64,000 nucleotides of DNA from Muribaculaceae bacterium (GTDB taxonomy: Bacteria > Bacteroidota > Bacteroidia > Bacteroidales > Muribaculaceae). This document shows positions 1 to 7,885 of this stretch, in pieces (position 1 is the first letter of the stretch; each line of letters begins with the position of its first letter). The position numbers and the translations under genes were made by a program. Below the pieces are notes generated by a model. That model was not told the DNA's origin, did not search any database, and saw nothing but the letters and a program-made list of their open reading frames with translations. The stretch is taken from contig JAFVPD010000015.1 of NCBI GenBank assembly GCA_017505535.1, forward strand, positions 62,001 through 126,000. Reading direction: 5' to 3'.

Positions 1-1151
1 GTGACGCTTTCAACCCATTGCTGGTTGTCGAGATACCATCTGATGGTGCTTTCTATGCCTTTCTCAAATGGAGTTTCGGGATACCAGCCGAGTTCAACTG
101 CAATTTTTGTGGGATCAATGGCATAGCGCATGTCATGGCCGGGCCTATCTGTCACGTAGGTGATGAGGTCGTTGTTGATTGATTTAATGTCGCACTTGAG
201 GCAATTGCGGTATTGAGACTCTTCATTCATGATGCGAGCAATAATCGAAATCACAAGCTTAACGATGTTGATGTTTTGCTCTTCATTGAATCCACCCACA
301 TTGTAAACCTCTCCAATGCGTCCATTGCGCAACACCATATCAATGGCTTTGGCATGGTCCTCTACATATAGCCAATCGCGCACGTTTTCGCCTGTGCCAT
401 ATACCGGGAGTTGTTTCCCTTCAAGAATGTTTTTAATAATCAGCGGTATCAACTTTTCGGGGAAGTGATAAGGCCCATAATTGTTGCTACAACGAGTGAT
501 GTTGATGGGCATTCCGTAGGTCTCATGATATGCTTGAACAATCAAGTCGGCGCTTGTTTTAGAAGCCGAATAGGGCGAGCGAGGAGCCAAAGGTGTTGAT
601 TCGGTAAAGAAATGTTTCCCAAATGTTTTGAGTTGAGAGCGACCTTTGGTTACTTCAGCAACGTCATTGTTAAGGAGTAACGGTTGAGCGGTATCATAGT
701 CCTTTTCAAGCGAGCCATATACTTCATCGGTGCTTATTTGTAGGAATTTGTGATTCTCTTTGTAAGAAGGCTTGCCGGTTGAATCTTTTCCTAAAAACCA
801 GGCCTCTCTCGCACAATCAAGAAGATTTTGTGTCCCTAAAATATTTGTCTCTAAAAATAATCGGGGATTTGAAATGCTTCTATCGACATGGGATTCGGCT
901 GCAAAATTTACTATGTAATGAGGATCGTGAGTCTTAATGATATCAGCAACCAATTGATGGTCGGTAATATCCCCTTTGATGAAAGTTACATTGGGTAAAT
1001 TGATTTCCTCTTTTATTGTAAGAAGATTTCCTGCATAGGTTAATGCGTCGAGAATAATAATCTCAATGTCATTAGCCCACTTTTTGAGGATATACTTCAC
1101 AAAGTTGGCTCCAATAAAACCGGCTCCACCGGTTACTAAATATCTTTTCAT
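1..1151 (-). CDS. rfbB: dTDP-glucose 4,6-dehydratase (3' end beyond window)
   Basis: It converts dTDP-glucose to dTDP-4-keto-6-deoxyglucose, the second step of dTDP-L-rhamnose synthesis for surface polysaccharide, in the cytoplasm. Reading the minus strand from 1151 gives MKRYLVTGGAGFIGANFVK, the Rossmann glycine motif of extended short-chain dehydrogenases. About 383 codons are open to the window edge. The last visible residues (ETPFEKGIESTIRWYLDNQ) match the RfbB C-terminus, so only a few residues are missing. The start codon directly abuts the stop codon of the upstream acyl-CoA synthetase (TAAATG), which implies translational coupling. No other rhamnose genes lie in the window. Confidence 0.93.
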   Translation of the reverse strand, partial: MKRYLVTGGAGFIGANFVKYILKKWANDIEIIILDALTYAGNLLTIKEEINLPNVTFIKGDITDHQLVADIIKTHDPHYIVNFAAESHVDRSISNPRLFLETNILGTQNLLDCAREAWFLGKDSTGKPSYKENHKFLQISTDEVYGSLEKDYDTAQPLLLNNDVAEVTKGRSQLKTFGKHFFTESTPLAPRSPYSASKTSADLIVQAYHETYGMPINITRCSNNYGPYHFPEKLIPLIIKNILEGKQLPVYGTGENVRDWLYVEDHAKAIDMVLRNGRIGEVYNVGGFNEEQNINIVKLVISIIARIMNEESQYRNCLKCDIKSINNDLITYVTDRPGHDMRYAIDPTKIAVELGWYPETPFEKGIESTIRWYLDNQQWVESV

Positions 1152-2810
1152 TTATTGATATAGATATCGCTTTATTGACCGTTTAGGGGTCTTTTCAAAT
1201 TCGTTGGGAATTAGTTGTATGCGGTCTATTTTTTCGTATGGCGCCACCAATTTGTTCAGTTCGATGCGCACACGTTCCATTTCTTCAGGAAGTTTATCGG
1301 TTGAAACTCCGGCCTCGTCCATCTCTTCATAGTTGGGATAAACCAGCGCAATGAGTCTGTTGTTGCGCTCAACAACAAGACTCTCTGCAACATATAGCAT
1401 ATTGTTGAGCTTGGCTTCAATCTCTTCGGGATAGATGTTTTGTCCGTTAGAAGAAAGAATCATTGTTTTGTATCTACCTTTGATGAAAAGAGTGCCATCG
1501 GCGCTACGAGTACCCATGTCGCCAGTGTGTAGCCAACCATCATCATCAAGAACGGCATTTGTAGCATCGGCATTCTTATAGTATCCTTGCATAACGTTTT
1601 CGCCGCGTACGCATATTTCACCGGGAATGTTTTCGGGATCGGGACTATCTATTCGTGATTCCATGACGGGCAAAGTGCGACCCGAAGACATGCATTGGAA
1701 TTGTCTCCAAGGAGTGTGGCTGATTAGTGGTCCACATTCGGTCATTCCATATCCAACGGTAAATGGGAATTTAATGCGATGGAGAAAATCTTCAACCTCA
1801 TGATTTAGAGGAGCACCACCAACGATTACTTCTTCAAATTCACCACCAAATGCCTCAACGAGTTTTTTGCGTATTCGGGCGCATATTGCAGAGTCAAGGA
1901 ATGGAATAGCCAAAGCCCATCTCATGGCTTGTTTGGTTATCATTGGGAGAATTTGTTTGCGATAGATTTTTTCAAGAATCAACGGAACGCAAAGCACAAG
2001 ATTGGGCTTTACTTCACTCATTGCTTTAAGTAGAAGTTTGGGAGATGGAATTCGTCCAAATAGAGTGACGTGGGTCCCAATTGCTAAAGGCGCAAGCATG
2101 TCAAAAGCACAACCATAGGCGTGAGCCAAAGGAAGGAACGAAAGACATTTTGAGCCGGGATAGTGCAATCGAGATTGAATACCATAGACGACATTGCCAC
2201 AAAGATTGTTCAGAGTGAGCATAACCCCTTTTGAAAATCCGGTGGTTCCTGATGTGTAGTTTATCACAGCGAGAGAGTCGGCCGGTAAGTTGGGATAATT
2301 AATATCGCGAGGCGAGAATCCATCTTTGTATGTCGCGTTGAACTTGCGAGAAAGATTCTTTATGTTTTTAGAAATTTCGTCATCTTTAGAAGTCTCGGCT
2401 AATACTTTTTTGTCGTCAAGAGAAATGATAGCCTTGAGTTTAGGCATTTTTTCAATTTCAAATGTTTCCCAAAGGTTGTTAGATATAAACAACATTATCG
2501 CATCGGAGTGGTTGATGATGTGTTGAGCATCTTGGGGATTGAATTCTTGAAGCACCGGTACGATTACAGCCCCATAGGTGATTGTTGCCATGAATACAGA
2601 GACCCATGTGGTGGTGTTTTTACCCATGAGGGCAATTTTATCTCCCGGTTTTATTCCTGATTGTTTAAAAAATAGGTGATATCGAGCAATAGTTCGTGCA
2701 AAATCACCATAGGTCATGGTGTCTTTTGTCGTATAGTCAGTTAGTGCAGGTAAATCCCAGTTTTCTTGAAAACTGTTAGCATAAATTGACAATAAATTTT
2801 CTTTAAGCAT
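1152..2810 (-). CDS. Long-chain acyl-CoA synthetase (AMP-forming ligase)
   Basis: A 552-residue member of the ANL adenylating superfamily. It is expected to activate fatty acids with ATP and CoA at the inner membrane or in the cytoplasm. The P-loop-like signature INYTSGTTGFSKGVMLT lies near residue 185, the A5 motif GYGMTECGP near residue 355 and the hinge/aspartate motif DGWLHTGDMG near residue 425. Length is typical for the short FadD group. It immediately precedes rfbB with no spacer. The exact acyl substrate cannot be read from sequence. Confidence 0.9.
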   Translation of the reverse strand: MLKENLLSIYANSFQENWDLPALTDYTTKDTMTYGDFARTIARYHLFFKQSGIKPGDKIALMGKNTTTWVSVFMATITYGAVIVPVLQEFNPQDAQHIINHSDAIMLFISNNLWETFEIEKMPKLKAIISLDDKKVLAETSKDDEISKNIKNLSRKFNATYKDGFSPRDINYPNLPADSLAVINYTSGTTGFSKGVMLTLNNLCGNVVYGIQSRLHYPGSKCLSFLPLAHAYGCAFDMLAPLAIGTHVTLFGRIPSPKLLLKAMSEVKPNLVLCVPLILEKIYRKQILPMITKQAMRWALAIPFLDSAICARIRKKLVEAFGGEFEEVIVGGAPLNHEVEDFLHRIKFPFTVGYGMTECGPLISHTPWRQFQCMSSGRTLPVMESRIDSPDPENIPGEICVRGENVMQGYYKNADATNAVLDDDGWLHTGDMGTRSADGTLFIKGRYKTMILSSNGQNIYPEEIEAKLNNMLYVAESLVVERNNRLIALVYPNYEEMDEAGVSTDKLPEEMERVRIELNKLVAPYEKIDRIQLIPNEFEKTPKRSIKRYLYQ

Positions 2811-2896
2811 AACTATTCTAAATTAGAAATAATTTTCAATATCTACAAAGGAAACAATTTATTGCCGAATATGCAAATTTTTCGGAGAAAAAAGCC

Positions 2897-3175
2897 TTAG
2901 GCCTCCAATGTTTTCCTTAATAAAATAACACAAACAAAGTCACAACAGCTGATGCTGATAGGCAACTCAATAGAGCCCTCTCTCACAGTATATATAGGTA
3001 AATTGATGTTTGGTTGGCCGGAGAAAGGGGAAATATCTATATTGTTATATTTAATCAATGATGCAACTTCGGGCGACGGTGGTACTATCGTAAACTCCAT
3101 CGGAGAATCGGGGGTTGCGGCCGTGCATGCTATCGCCACCCATGCCGCTATAATCGCTGTGATGTTTCGTATCAT
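2897..3175 (-). pseudogene. Rhs/YD-repeat protein head fragment (copy 1)
   Basis: A 92-codon open frame. The first ~77 residues are a signal peptide followed by the conserved N-terminal segment of Bacteroidetes YD-repeat/Rhs proteins (SPEVASLIKYNNIDISPFSG, then NLPIYTVREGSIELPISIS). Intact family members continue into a long YD-repeat barrel. Here the homology stops abruptly at about 2949 and the frame ends in unrelated residues (CCDFVCVILLRKTLEA). The sequence is about 98% identical to the head at 3883-4109. It is probably a broken remnant, although a small exported peptide cannot be excluded. Confidence 0.7.
2949..3175 (-). repeat. 227-bp direct repeat, Rhs head copy 1
   Basis: The interval matches 3883-4109 at a constant offset of 934 bp. 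I count about 5 substitutions by eye, two of them in the second codon. The identity begins inside the coding region and ends at the start codon. Flanking sequence on both sides is unrelated, so only the secretion-head module was duplicated. Confidence 0.9.
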
Positions 3176-3272
3176 AAAATTAATATTTTCGTACGATAAC
3201 TATAGAGTCTAATGTTTGCTGGTAGTATCGCTATTATTCACAATCACTATTCTGTCAAGTTATCTTTCCCTA

Positions 3273-3668
3273 TTACTCAGGTTTCTCTAACCATATAGTG
3301 GTTGAATCTATGCCATTTGAAAAATACATTAAATTTGATTTCTCTCTCTTTGAGATAAGTCGAAAACCTCTCTTCTCTACTAACCCAAAAATTGCTCTGG
3401 TTTCGGAGGCGTCAGCCGCATAGATCACCAATATTGAATCACCTCTCAACCATAATTTAATACCTGTTTTGGCATAAGATTTTATTTCTTTGACAGAATC
3501 GTTTAACGCTATATTATATGCATACTCCACTCGTTGGATATACTTTTTATCCTGAAAATAATAATTGACTCCAAGAAGTGTAAATAAGATACATAAATTA
3601 ATTAGCATTGCCTTTTGAAATTTATTTAACTTACGCCTATTGATAATATCTTCAATTAACTTTATCAT
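3273..3668 (-). CDS. Small single-pass membrane protein, candidate immunity protein
   Basis: 131 residues. A basic N-terminus precedes one hydrophobic segment at about residues 20-40 (AMLINLCILFTLLGVNYYF), followed by an approximately 90-residue soluble domain. No known family is recognised. It starts only 6 bp after the head-tail fusion gene at 3675-4109, the position normally held by an immunity gene behind a polymorphic toxin. The membrane anchor would place its soluble part in the periplasm, fitting protection against an exported toxin. The role is inferred from position only. Confidence 0.55.
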   Translation of the reverse strand: MIKLIEDIINRRKLNKFQKAMLINLCILFTLLGVNYYFQDKKYIQRVEYAYNIALNDSVKEIKSYAKTGIKLWLRGDSILVIYAADASETRAIFGLVEKRGFRLISKREKSNLMYFSNGIDSTTIWLEKPE

Positions 3669-3674
3669 ACTTTT

Positions 3675-4109
3675 TTATTTTGCAAAATCTTTTAATATAA
3701 ATGTATTACTTACTCCGACTGACACATTCCCTGGTAGAAGTCCACAAGGCAGACCTAATCCCAAATTTAATTGTTTTGAAACTAATGGAGCGCTATTTTT
3801 TTCGGTAGAAGATATGCCTCCAGTTAATCCAATTTTACCACCCGCAGATACTCCACCCGAAATAAAGCCACCACCATGATAACTGATGCTGATAGGCAAC
3901 TCAATAGAGCCCTCTCTCACAGTATATATAGGTAAATTGATGTTTGGTTGGCCGGAGAAAGGGGAAATATCTATATTGTTATATTTAATCAATGATGCAA
4001 CTTCGGGCGATGGTGGTACTATCGTAAACTCCATCGGAGAATCGGGGGTTGCGGCCGTGCATGCTATCGCCACCCATGTCGCTATAATCGTTGTGATGTT
4101 TCGTGCCAT
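3675..4109 (-). CDS. Rhs head fused to a glycine-rich tail, internal barrel missing
   Basis: 144 residues. Residues 1-82 are the YD-repeat protein head with signal peptide, ending in SISYHGGG. In intact relatives this motif leads into the Rhs barrel. Here it is followed at once by a glycine-rich tail (FISGGVSAGGKIGLTGG, then LGLGLPCGLLPGNVSVGV) that reads in frame to the stop. The simplest reading is an in-frame deletion between glycine-coding stretches of the head and of a toxin tail. A small membrane gene follows after 6 bp. Whether the fusion is a functional mini-effector or a remnant is open. Confidence 0.6.
   Translation of the reverse strand: MARNITTIIATWVAIACTAATPDSPMEFTIVPPSPEVASLIKYNNIDISPFSGQPNINLPIYTVREGSIELPISISYHGGGFISGGVSAGGKIGLTGGISSTEKNSAPLVSKQLNLGLGLPCGLLPGNVSVGVSNTFILKDFAK
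3883..4109 (-). repeat. 227-bp direct repeat, Rhs head copy 2
   Basis: Second copy of the head module, about 98% identical to 2949-3175. It keeps the downstream YHGGG motif that copy 1 has lost, so it is the less damaged copy. Confidence 0.9.
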
Positions 4110-4118
4110 TGCTATAAC

Positions 4119-4997
4119 CTATTTTAAATATATGTATTTCACAAATTGTCCGGTCGAATAGCCCTCGTCATATTGCTTAAGAGATGAAAACTCAGAAAAC
4201 CACCCATCATTATATTTTACATAACACCCTTCAATTCCAGGTTTAATTATGATTTTACCTTTACTTTTCCGTTTGGAATTGTCAACATTATTAAGACAGC
4301 ACCTAATTAAGATAATCTTCTGATTATCATCTACAGCAATTGTGTATCTGATTCTATCTTTATATAATGTTGCAACATTCATTTCAACATATTTATCGGT
4401 TAACGGAATTTTTATTTTACTCAATTTAGTTCGTCCATTGTATATTTCTCCTAAATCGATCTTTGCTGAATAATTATACTTATAGTTCGTTTTTGAATCT
4501 GACTGAATGATCTTATCTCTATGATTTGCGCTTTTGTAAAATGCTATAATTTTCTTTGATTTAAGATTATATACAACTTCCCAATTATTTACAATAGGTA
4601 TAAAAACTCCGCGTAGGCTATCTCTGCGAGAATATGGACCTGTCGGGAGATTATAATGTTCTGTTACAGTGTCTCCAATACTATAATTCCCAATTTTAAA
4701 ATTAGCATCATTCGTCATAATCGTGTTTATGCGAGAAGATTCATCAAGTGTCACTATAAATTCTACACTATCTTTATATATCGTATATCCTTTAAATATA
4801 TAATTTAACCCGGCTGGAGGGAAATAGTATAAGGATTCGCAATCTTTTCCGATGTCGCCAAGGTATTTTTCCCCAATCTCTAACTTCGCGTTATAGTTAT
4901 AATAATTCTTTTTAATGCTGTTACAAGAAGTTATTATAACGAGAAATAATACCATAAGAGCCAATTTACAACTGCGATGCAATACAATTTGTCTCAT
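4119..4997 (-). CDS. Lipoprotein with two internal repeats, candidate immunity protein
   Basis: 292 residues with a lipoprotein signal peptide (VLFLVIITSC, lipid-modified Cys25). The mature protein has two related halves. YNYNAKLEIGEKYLGD near residue 33 resembles YNYSAKIDLGEIYNGR near residue 172, and each is followed by a similar YKD-x-(V/I)-x-(F/Y)-x-(V/I)-x-x-D strand motif. Its start overlaps the stop of the Rhs-core/papain-like gene by 4 bp (ATGA), so the two are translationally coupled. Envelope location plus overlap suggest an immunity lipoprotein for that tail. No named family is recognised. Confidence 0.65.
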   Translation of the reverse strand: MRQIVLHRSCKLALMVLFLVIITSCNSIKKNYYNYNAKLEIGEKYLGDIGKDCESLYYFPPAGLNYIFKGYTIYKDSVEFIVTLDESSRINTIMTNDANFKIGNYSIGDTVTEHYNLPTGPYSRRDSLRGVFIPIVNNWEVVYNLKSKKIIAFYKSANHRDKIIQSDSKTNYKYNYSAKIDLGEIYNGRTKLSKIKIPLTDKYVEMNVATLYKDRIRYTIAVDDNQKIILIRCCLNNVDNSKRKSKGKIIIKPGIEGCYVKYNDGWFSEFSSLKQYDEGYSTGQFVKYIYLK

Positions 4998-5872
4998 TTT
5001 TCAGGAATCTCTTTACGATAAATATTATAATTACTATTTCCAAATTCTACTAATATTGTAGTCTCATAATTTTCTGTATTTGGTCCGTTCTGACCATAAA
5101 CAATAGATTGGTCAAAGGGGTCCTTTACGCTGATAATAGTCATAGAATGAGATTTAGGAAAATTGTTTAAGTCTGATATTATAACATCATTTACAGATGC
5201 ATTCTCTTTTGAAACTTCAATATAATTATCTCCCACTAATAGCGCTGGTATTTGATCTGAATTTAACCAATATTCCCCATTAATAAAAGTGATTCCATGA
5301 CAATTTGTATCAAAACGAGCGTCATTAGTCTGATTGTTTAAAACCTCAATCGGAGCCCAATTATCTGCAAAAATATACCCTAATTCAACTTCAACTATTT
5401 CGGTATTACCTTCCTCAAGTTCAAATATATACTTGCGTGTTTCTCCAGATGAATAATATAATATGTTTCCTTCGGCATCACGAATGACCCTTCCATCAGG
5501 ATCAATATAAGATAGCGGATTATTGGCGCAGTGGTTGTAGGGGGTGAGTGAGGGGTATTTGCCTGCTAAGGGGTCAATAGTTGTGAAGCGGCCGGTGAGG
5601 GGGTCGTAGATGCGGGCGTTGTTGTCGTAGTGGTAGAGGCCTTGCATGTCGATGAAGGGTTTGCCGGTGTGCAGCCGATCGGTGACGGGGTCGTCATCGG
5701 TGAGGGTGAATGGCACGCCCGAGGGGTAGTAGTTGACAGTCTGCAACAGGTTGCCTGCATCGTCTATCACGGCTCGGGTGCTGCCCAGATAGTCACGCAC
5801 GTAATAGTGATGAGCCATGACGTTGCTGCTTTTCATCGGAATCAAGTTAACTTTAGGTTGAATGGCATACAT
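4994..5872 (-). CDS. Orphan Rhs-core fragment with papain-like C-terminal domain
   Basis: 292 residues. Residues ~20-130 are the Rhs repeat-associated core (YVRDYLGSTRAVI, IYDPLTGRFTTIDPLAG, YNHCANNPLSYIDPDG), the conserved end of the Rhs shell. The variable tail then carries NCHG (Cys191), a NDVIIS strand, SHSMTIIS (His242) and YGQNG (Asn262). This order matches NlpC/CHAP-like papain folds, so a peptidase or amidase effector is inferred. There is no signal peptide or barrel. The frame starts at an internal ATG, as in orphan Rhs-CT modules. The tail is AT-rich while the core is GC-rich. Confidence 0.75.
   Translation of the reverse strand: MYAIQPKVNLIPMKSSNVMAHHYYVRDYLGSTRAVIDDAGNLLQTVNYYPSGVPFTLTDDDPVTDRLHTGKPFIDMQGLYHYDNNARIYDPLTGRFTTIDPLAGKYPSLTPYNHCANNPLSYIDPDGRVIRDAEGNILYYSSGETRKYIFELEEGNTEIVEVELGYIFADNWAPIEVLNNQTNDARFDTNCHGITFINGEYWLNSDQIPALLVGDNYIEVSKENASVNDVIISDLNNFPKSHSMTIISVKDPFDQSIVYGQNGPNTENYETTILVEFGNSNYNIYRKEIPEK
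5523..5641 (-). repeat. Rhs-core direct repeat, copy 1 (119 bp)
   Basis: It matches 7476-7594 at a constant offset of 1953 bp, with about 4 mismatches in 119 by eye. It encodes the YDPLTGRFTTIDPLAG...TPYNHCANNPL part of the Rhs core, just upstream of the variable toxin tails. A conserved segment at this point is where tail exchange by homologous recombination would occur. Confidence 0.85.
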
Positions 5873-5969
5873 AAAAAACTAGCAAGGTGGATAAAAAACT
5901 TTATTCTATGATTATTGTGTCATGGGGGCGCTTTCATCAAATTCCATTATCTTTGCCATCGATTTACTC
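5873..5969. other. Intergenic spacer in Rhs array
   Basis: 97 bp between the papain-like tail module and the 307-aa companion gene. It holds a 10-bp direct repeat ATAAAAAACT (two copies 20 bp apart, next to the downstream start codon) and no convincing promoter on the minus strand. A 15-codon frame here is too short and too isolated to call. Confidence 0.4.
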
Positions 5970-6893
5970 TCATCGTGGATATTTATCTTTTTCTATTATA
6001 GAATATATATATGCTTCAATATTATACGAAACTTTATAAATGTTATTATATTCTTTGATGTAATTTCCATTGACGTAAATAGGATTTCTTAAACCTCCAA
6101 CATAGAACTCAATTTTCATTGAGGGATAAAATCCTAATTTGTCAGACAAATTTGACTCTGATGAAATAATGTCAATCAATGCTGTTGTTGATTCAGGATC
6201 AAGTGCCGCAAACTTTTGCCAGGAATGTGTTTCTGATTTATTATACACAATAACCGAATCCGGAGTTATCATATCCTCCCGACTAATATAATCATAATCT
6301 ATGGCATCCAACAAGTATTTTTTAGGTCCATTAAACTTCCAATCAATATAATCGTTGATAAATTCTGACAGAGTAGAAGCCGAGTAACGTTCATTAAATA
6401 TATCTAATAAGTGATGTGACATATATCCTACTATTACAGCCCCATTTTTCTTATAAATTTTAATTTGACCTCGGATTTCTAACGTTTCTCCATTTTGTCC
6501 CCAGTCTAAATTGTAAAGGATTCCTCTATTGGGCTGGTTAAAACCTTTCCCTTTTTTTAATATTTTATCGGGCAATGGATTGGGATTTTTTTCATGTATA
6601 GGTAAAGCGTTTATCATTGTGCAAAAAATGAACTTAGAAAGTTCGTCTGTGATTTTGATACTATCTATTCGTAATCCTTCCGACTTCTGAAATTCTTGAT
6701 TTAGACTTAAAAACTCATATAAATCATCAAATGCTTTGCGTTCTACACCAAATGGCGTTTCAAATAATATACTCCAATTTACGGTTCGAATAACAACACT
6801 ATCTACCATTTCTGCATGAATTGGATATATTAGTTTTGCGCTAACATAGTGAGCGATACCAATAAATGCCATTATACAAATTAACTTCTTCAT
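5970..6893 (-). CDS. Exported protein following the metallopeptidase tail, candidate immunity
   Basis: 307 residues beginning with a signal peptide (MKKLICIMAFIGIAHYVSA) and no lipobox. The mature protein is of mixed alpha/beta character, rich in Ile, Tyr and Asn, with no recognised domain. It starts 14 bp after the stop of the Rhs-core/HExxH gene and is encoded in the same direction, so it is best explained as that effector's periplasmic partner. This is a positional inference only. Confidence 0.6.
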   Translation of the reverse strand: MKKLICIMAFIGIAHYVSAKLIYPIHAEMVDSVVIRTVNWSILFETPFGVERKAFDDLYEFLSLNQEFQKSEGLRIDSIKITDELSKFIFCTMINALPIHEKNPNPLPDKILKKGKGFNQPNRGILYNLDWGQNGETLEIRGQIKIYKKNGAVIVGYMSHHLLDIFNERYSASTLSEFINDYIDWKFNGPKKYLLDAIDYDYISREDMITPDSVIVYNKSETHSWQKFAALDPESTTALIDIISSESNLSDKLGFYPSMKIEFYVGGLRNPIYVNGNYIKEYNNIYKVSYNIEAYIYSIIEKDKYPR

Positions 6894-6907
6894 AAACTAT
6901 GTTTAAT

Positions 6908-7876
6908 TTATTTCATTTCACTATTATTTATCAAGTGCTGTTTTTCGCGCACAATTTCTATGTTTAGGTCATTTGATGTCGGATCATCAATATAAACTCG
7001 AATATATTGCCCATGTTTAGTCCTCGTTGGTTCTTCTAACACTTTGCCGGCTTTAATATCATCACCTGTTATTACTCGTTTTTCTTCCAAATTATCGTAT
7101 TGTTTATCTTTAGCTTCCATTCGCATTTTGTATCCTACTCTATCTACCATATAAGCATGAATATGGTCCATTTCATGCCTTAAAATGAATAATGGTGAAT
7201 TAACACCTTCTTTATGAATTACCGCATTAAATAAATCAATATATAACGTTTGTGTGCTTGGTTCAAAATAATTTGAATTTTTATCTCCACTTGCATTCTT
7301 AATAGTTAATTTAAATTCTTTAGACTGTTCAATCTCATCGTATTGCTGCGATAGCCTATATTTACGTAGTGCTGATCGCACTAACCCCAATCTCATATTA
7401 AACGATGTGTTTTTTCTATCTTCTTCAGCTATAACAATTTCCATACCATTAGAATCAATGAAAGTTAGCGGGTTGTTGGCGCAGTGGTTGTAGGGGGTGA
7501 GTGAGGGGTATTGGCCGGCTAAGGGGTCAATAGTTGTGAAGCGGCCGGTGAGGGGGTCGTAGATGCGGGCATGGTTGTCGTAGTGGTAGAGGCCGTTGAA
7601 GGTGCGCAGTTCTTTGCCGGTGTGTAGCCGTCGATTGCCACTTTGGTCGGTGGTGGCGGTATATGGTATGCCGGTGACGGTGTAGTCAGTGGCTTGCTCG
7701 AGTGTTCCACCGGGGCCGACGATGGCTCTGATGCTGCCAAGGTAGTCTCGCACCATGTAGTGGTAGCTCACGCTGTCACCATGGATATCGATGTAGCCTA
7801 CTTCGTTGTAGAGTCGTAGGCCTCGTGTGGTGTTTCGGACGGCATGGTTGCCGTAGTAGGTATTATCAATAACCAT
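6908..7876 (-). CDS. Orphan Rhs-core fragment with M91/NleD-like metallopeptidase tail
   Basis: 322 residues. Residues ~30-145 are the Rhs repeat-associated core (YMVRDYLGSIRAIV, IYDPLTGRFTTIDPLAG, NHCANNPLTFID). The tail carries a zinc-binding HExxH (HEMDH, residues 234-238). Further on are a conserved-looking Glu-Glu segment (NLEEKRVI) and EEPTRTKHGQYIRV, which resembles the C-terminal ENxxR-x-x-x-G-x-x-x-R pattern of M91 peptidases such as NleD. A zinc-dependent effector is therefore inferred. The frame keeps some pre-core sequence but no barrel and no signal peptide, so it is an orphan tail module. Confidence 0.78.
   Translation of the reverse strand: MVIDNTYYGNHAVRNTTRGLRLYNEVGYIDIHGDSVSYHYMVRDYLGSIRAIVGPGGTLEQATDYTVTGIPYTATTDQSGNRRLHTGKELRTFNGLYHYDNHARIYDPLTGRFTTIDPLAGQYPSLTPYNHCANNPLTFIDSNGMEIVIAEEDRKNTSFNMRLGLVRSALRKYRLSQQYDEIEQSKEFKLTIKNASGDKNSNYFEPSTQTLYIDLFNAVIHKEGVNSPLFILRHEMDHIHAYMVDRVGYKMRMEAKDKQYDNLEEKRVITGDDIKAGKVLEEPTRTKHGQYIRVYIDDPTSNDLNIEIVREKQHLINNSEMK
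7476..7594 (-). repeat. Rhs-core direct repeat, copy 2 (119 bp)
   Basis: Second copy of the conserved Rhs-core block (see 5523-5641). Outside it the two genes diverge quickly: the upstream core is only moderately alike and the downstream tails are unrelated. Confidence 0.85.
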
Positions 7877-7885
7877 TAAACTTTT

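Noticed and set aside
2952..4161. Plus-strand frames of 86 and 91 codons over the two Rhs heads
   Set aside because: They are antisense shadows of the repeated head; they duplicate only because the DNA does.
5630..5911. Plus-strand 93-codon frame over the Rhs core
   Set aside because: It is antisense to the GC-rich core, with no promoter or recognisable protein.
5873..5969. 15-codon minus-strand frame beginning MAKIMEFDE in the spacer
   Set aside because: Too short, no family, no promoter; it may be a remnant but cannot be supported.
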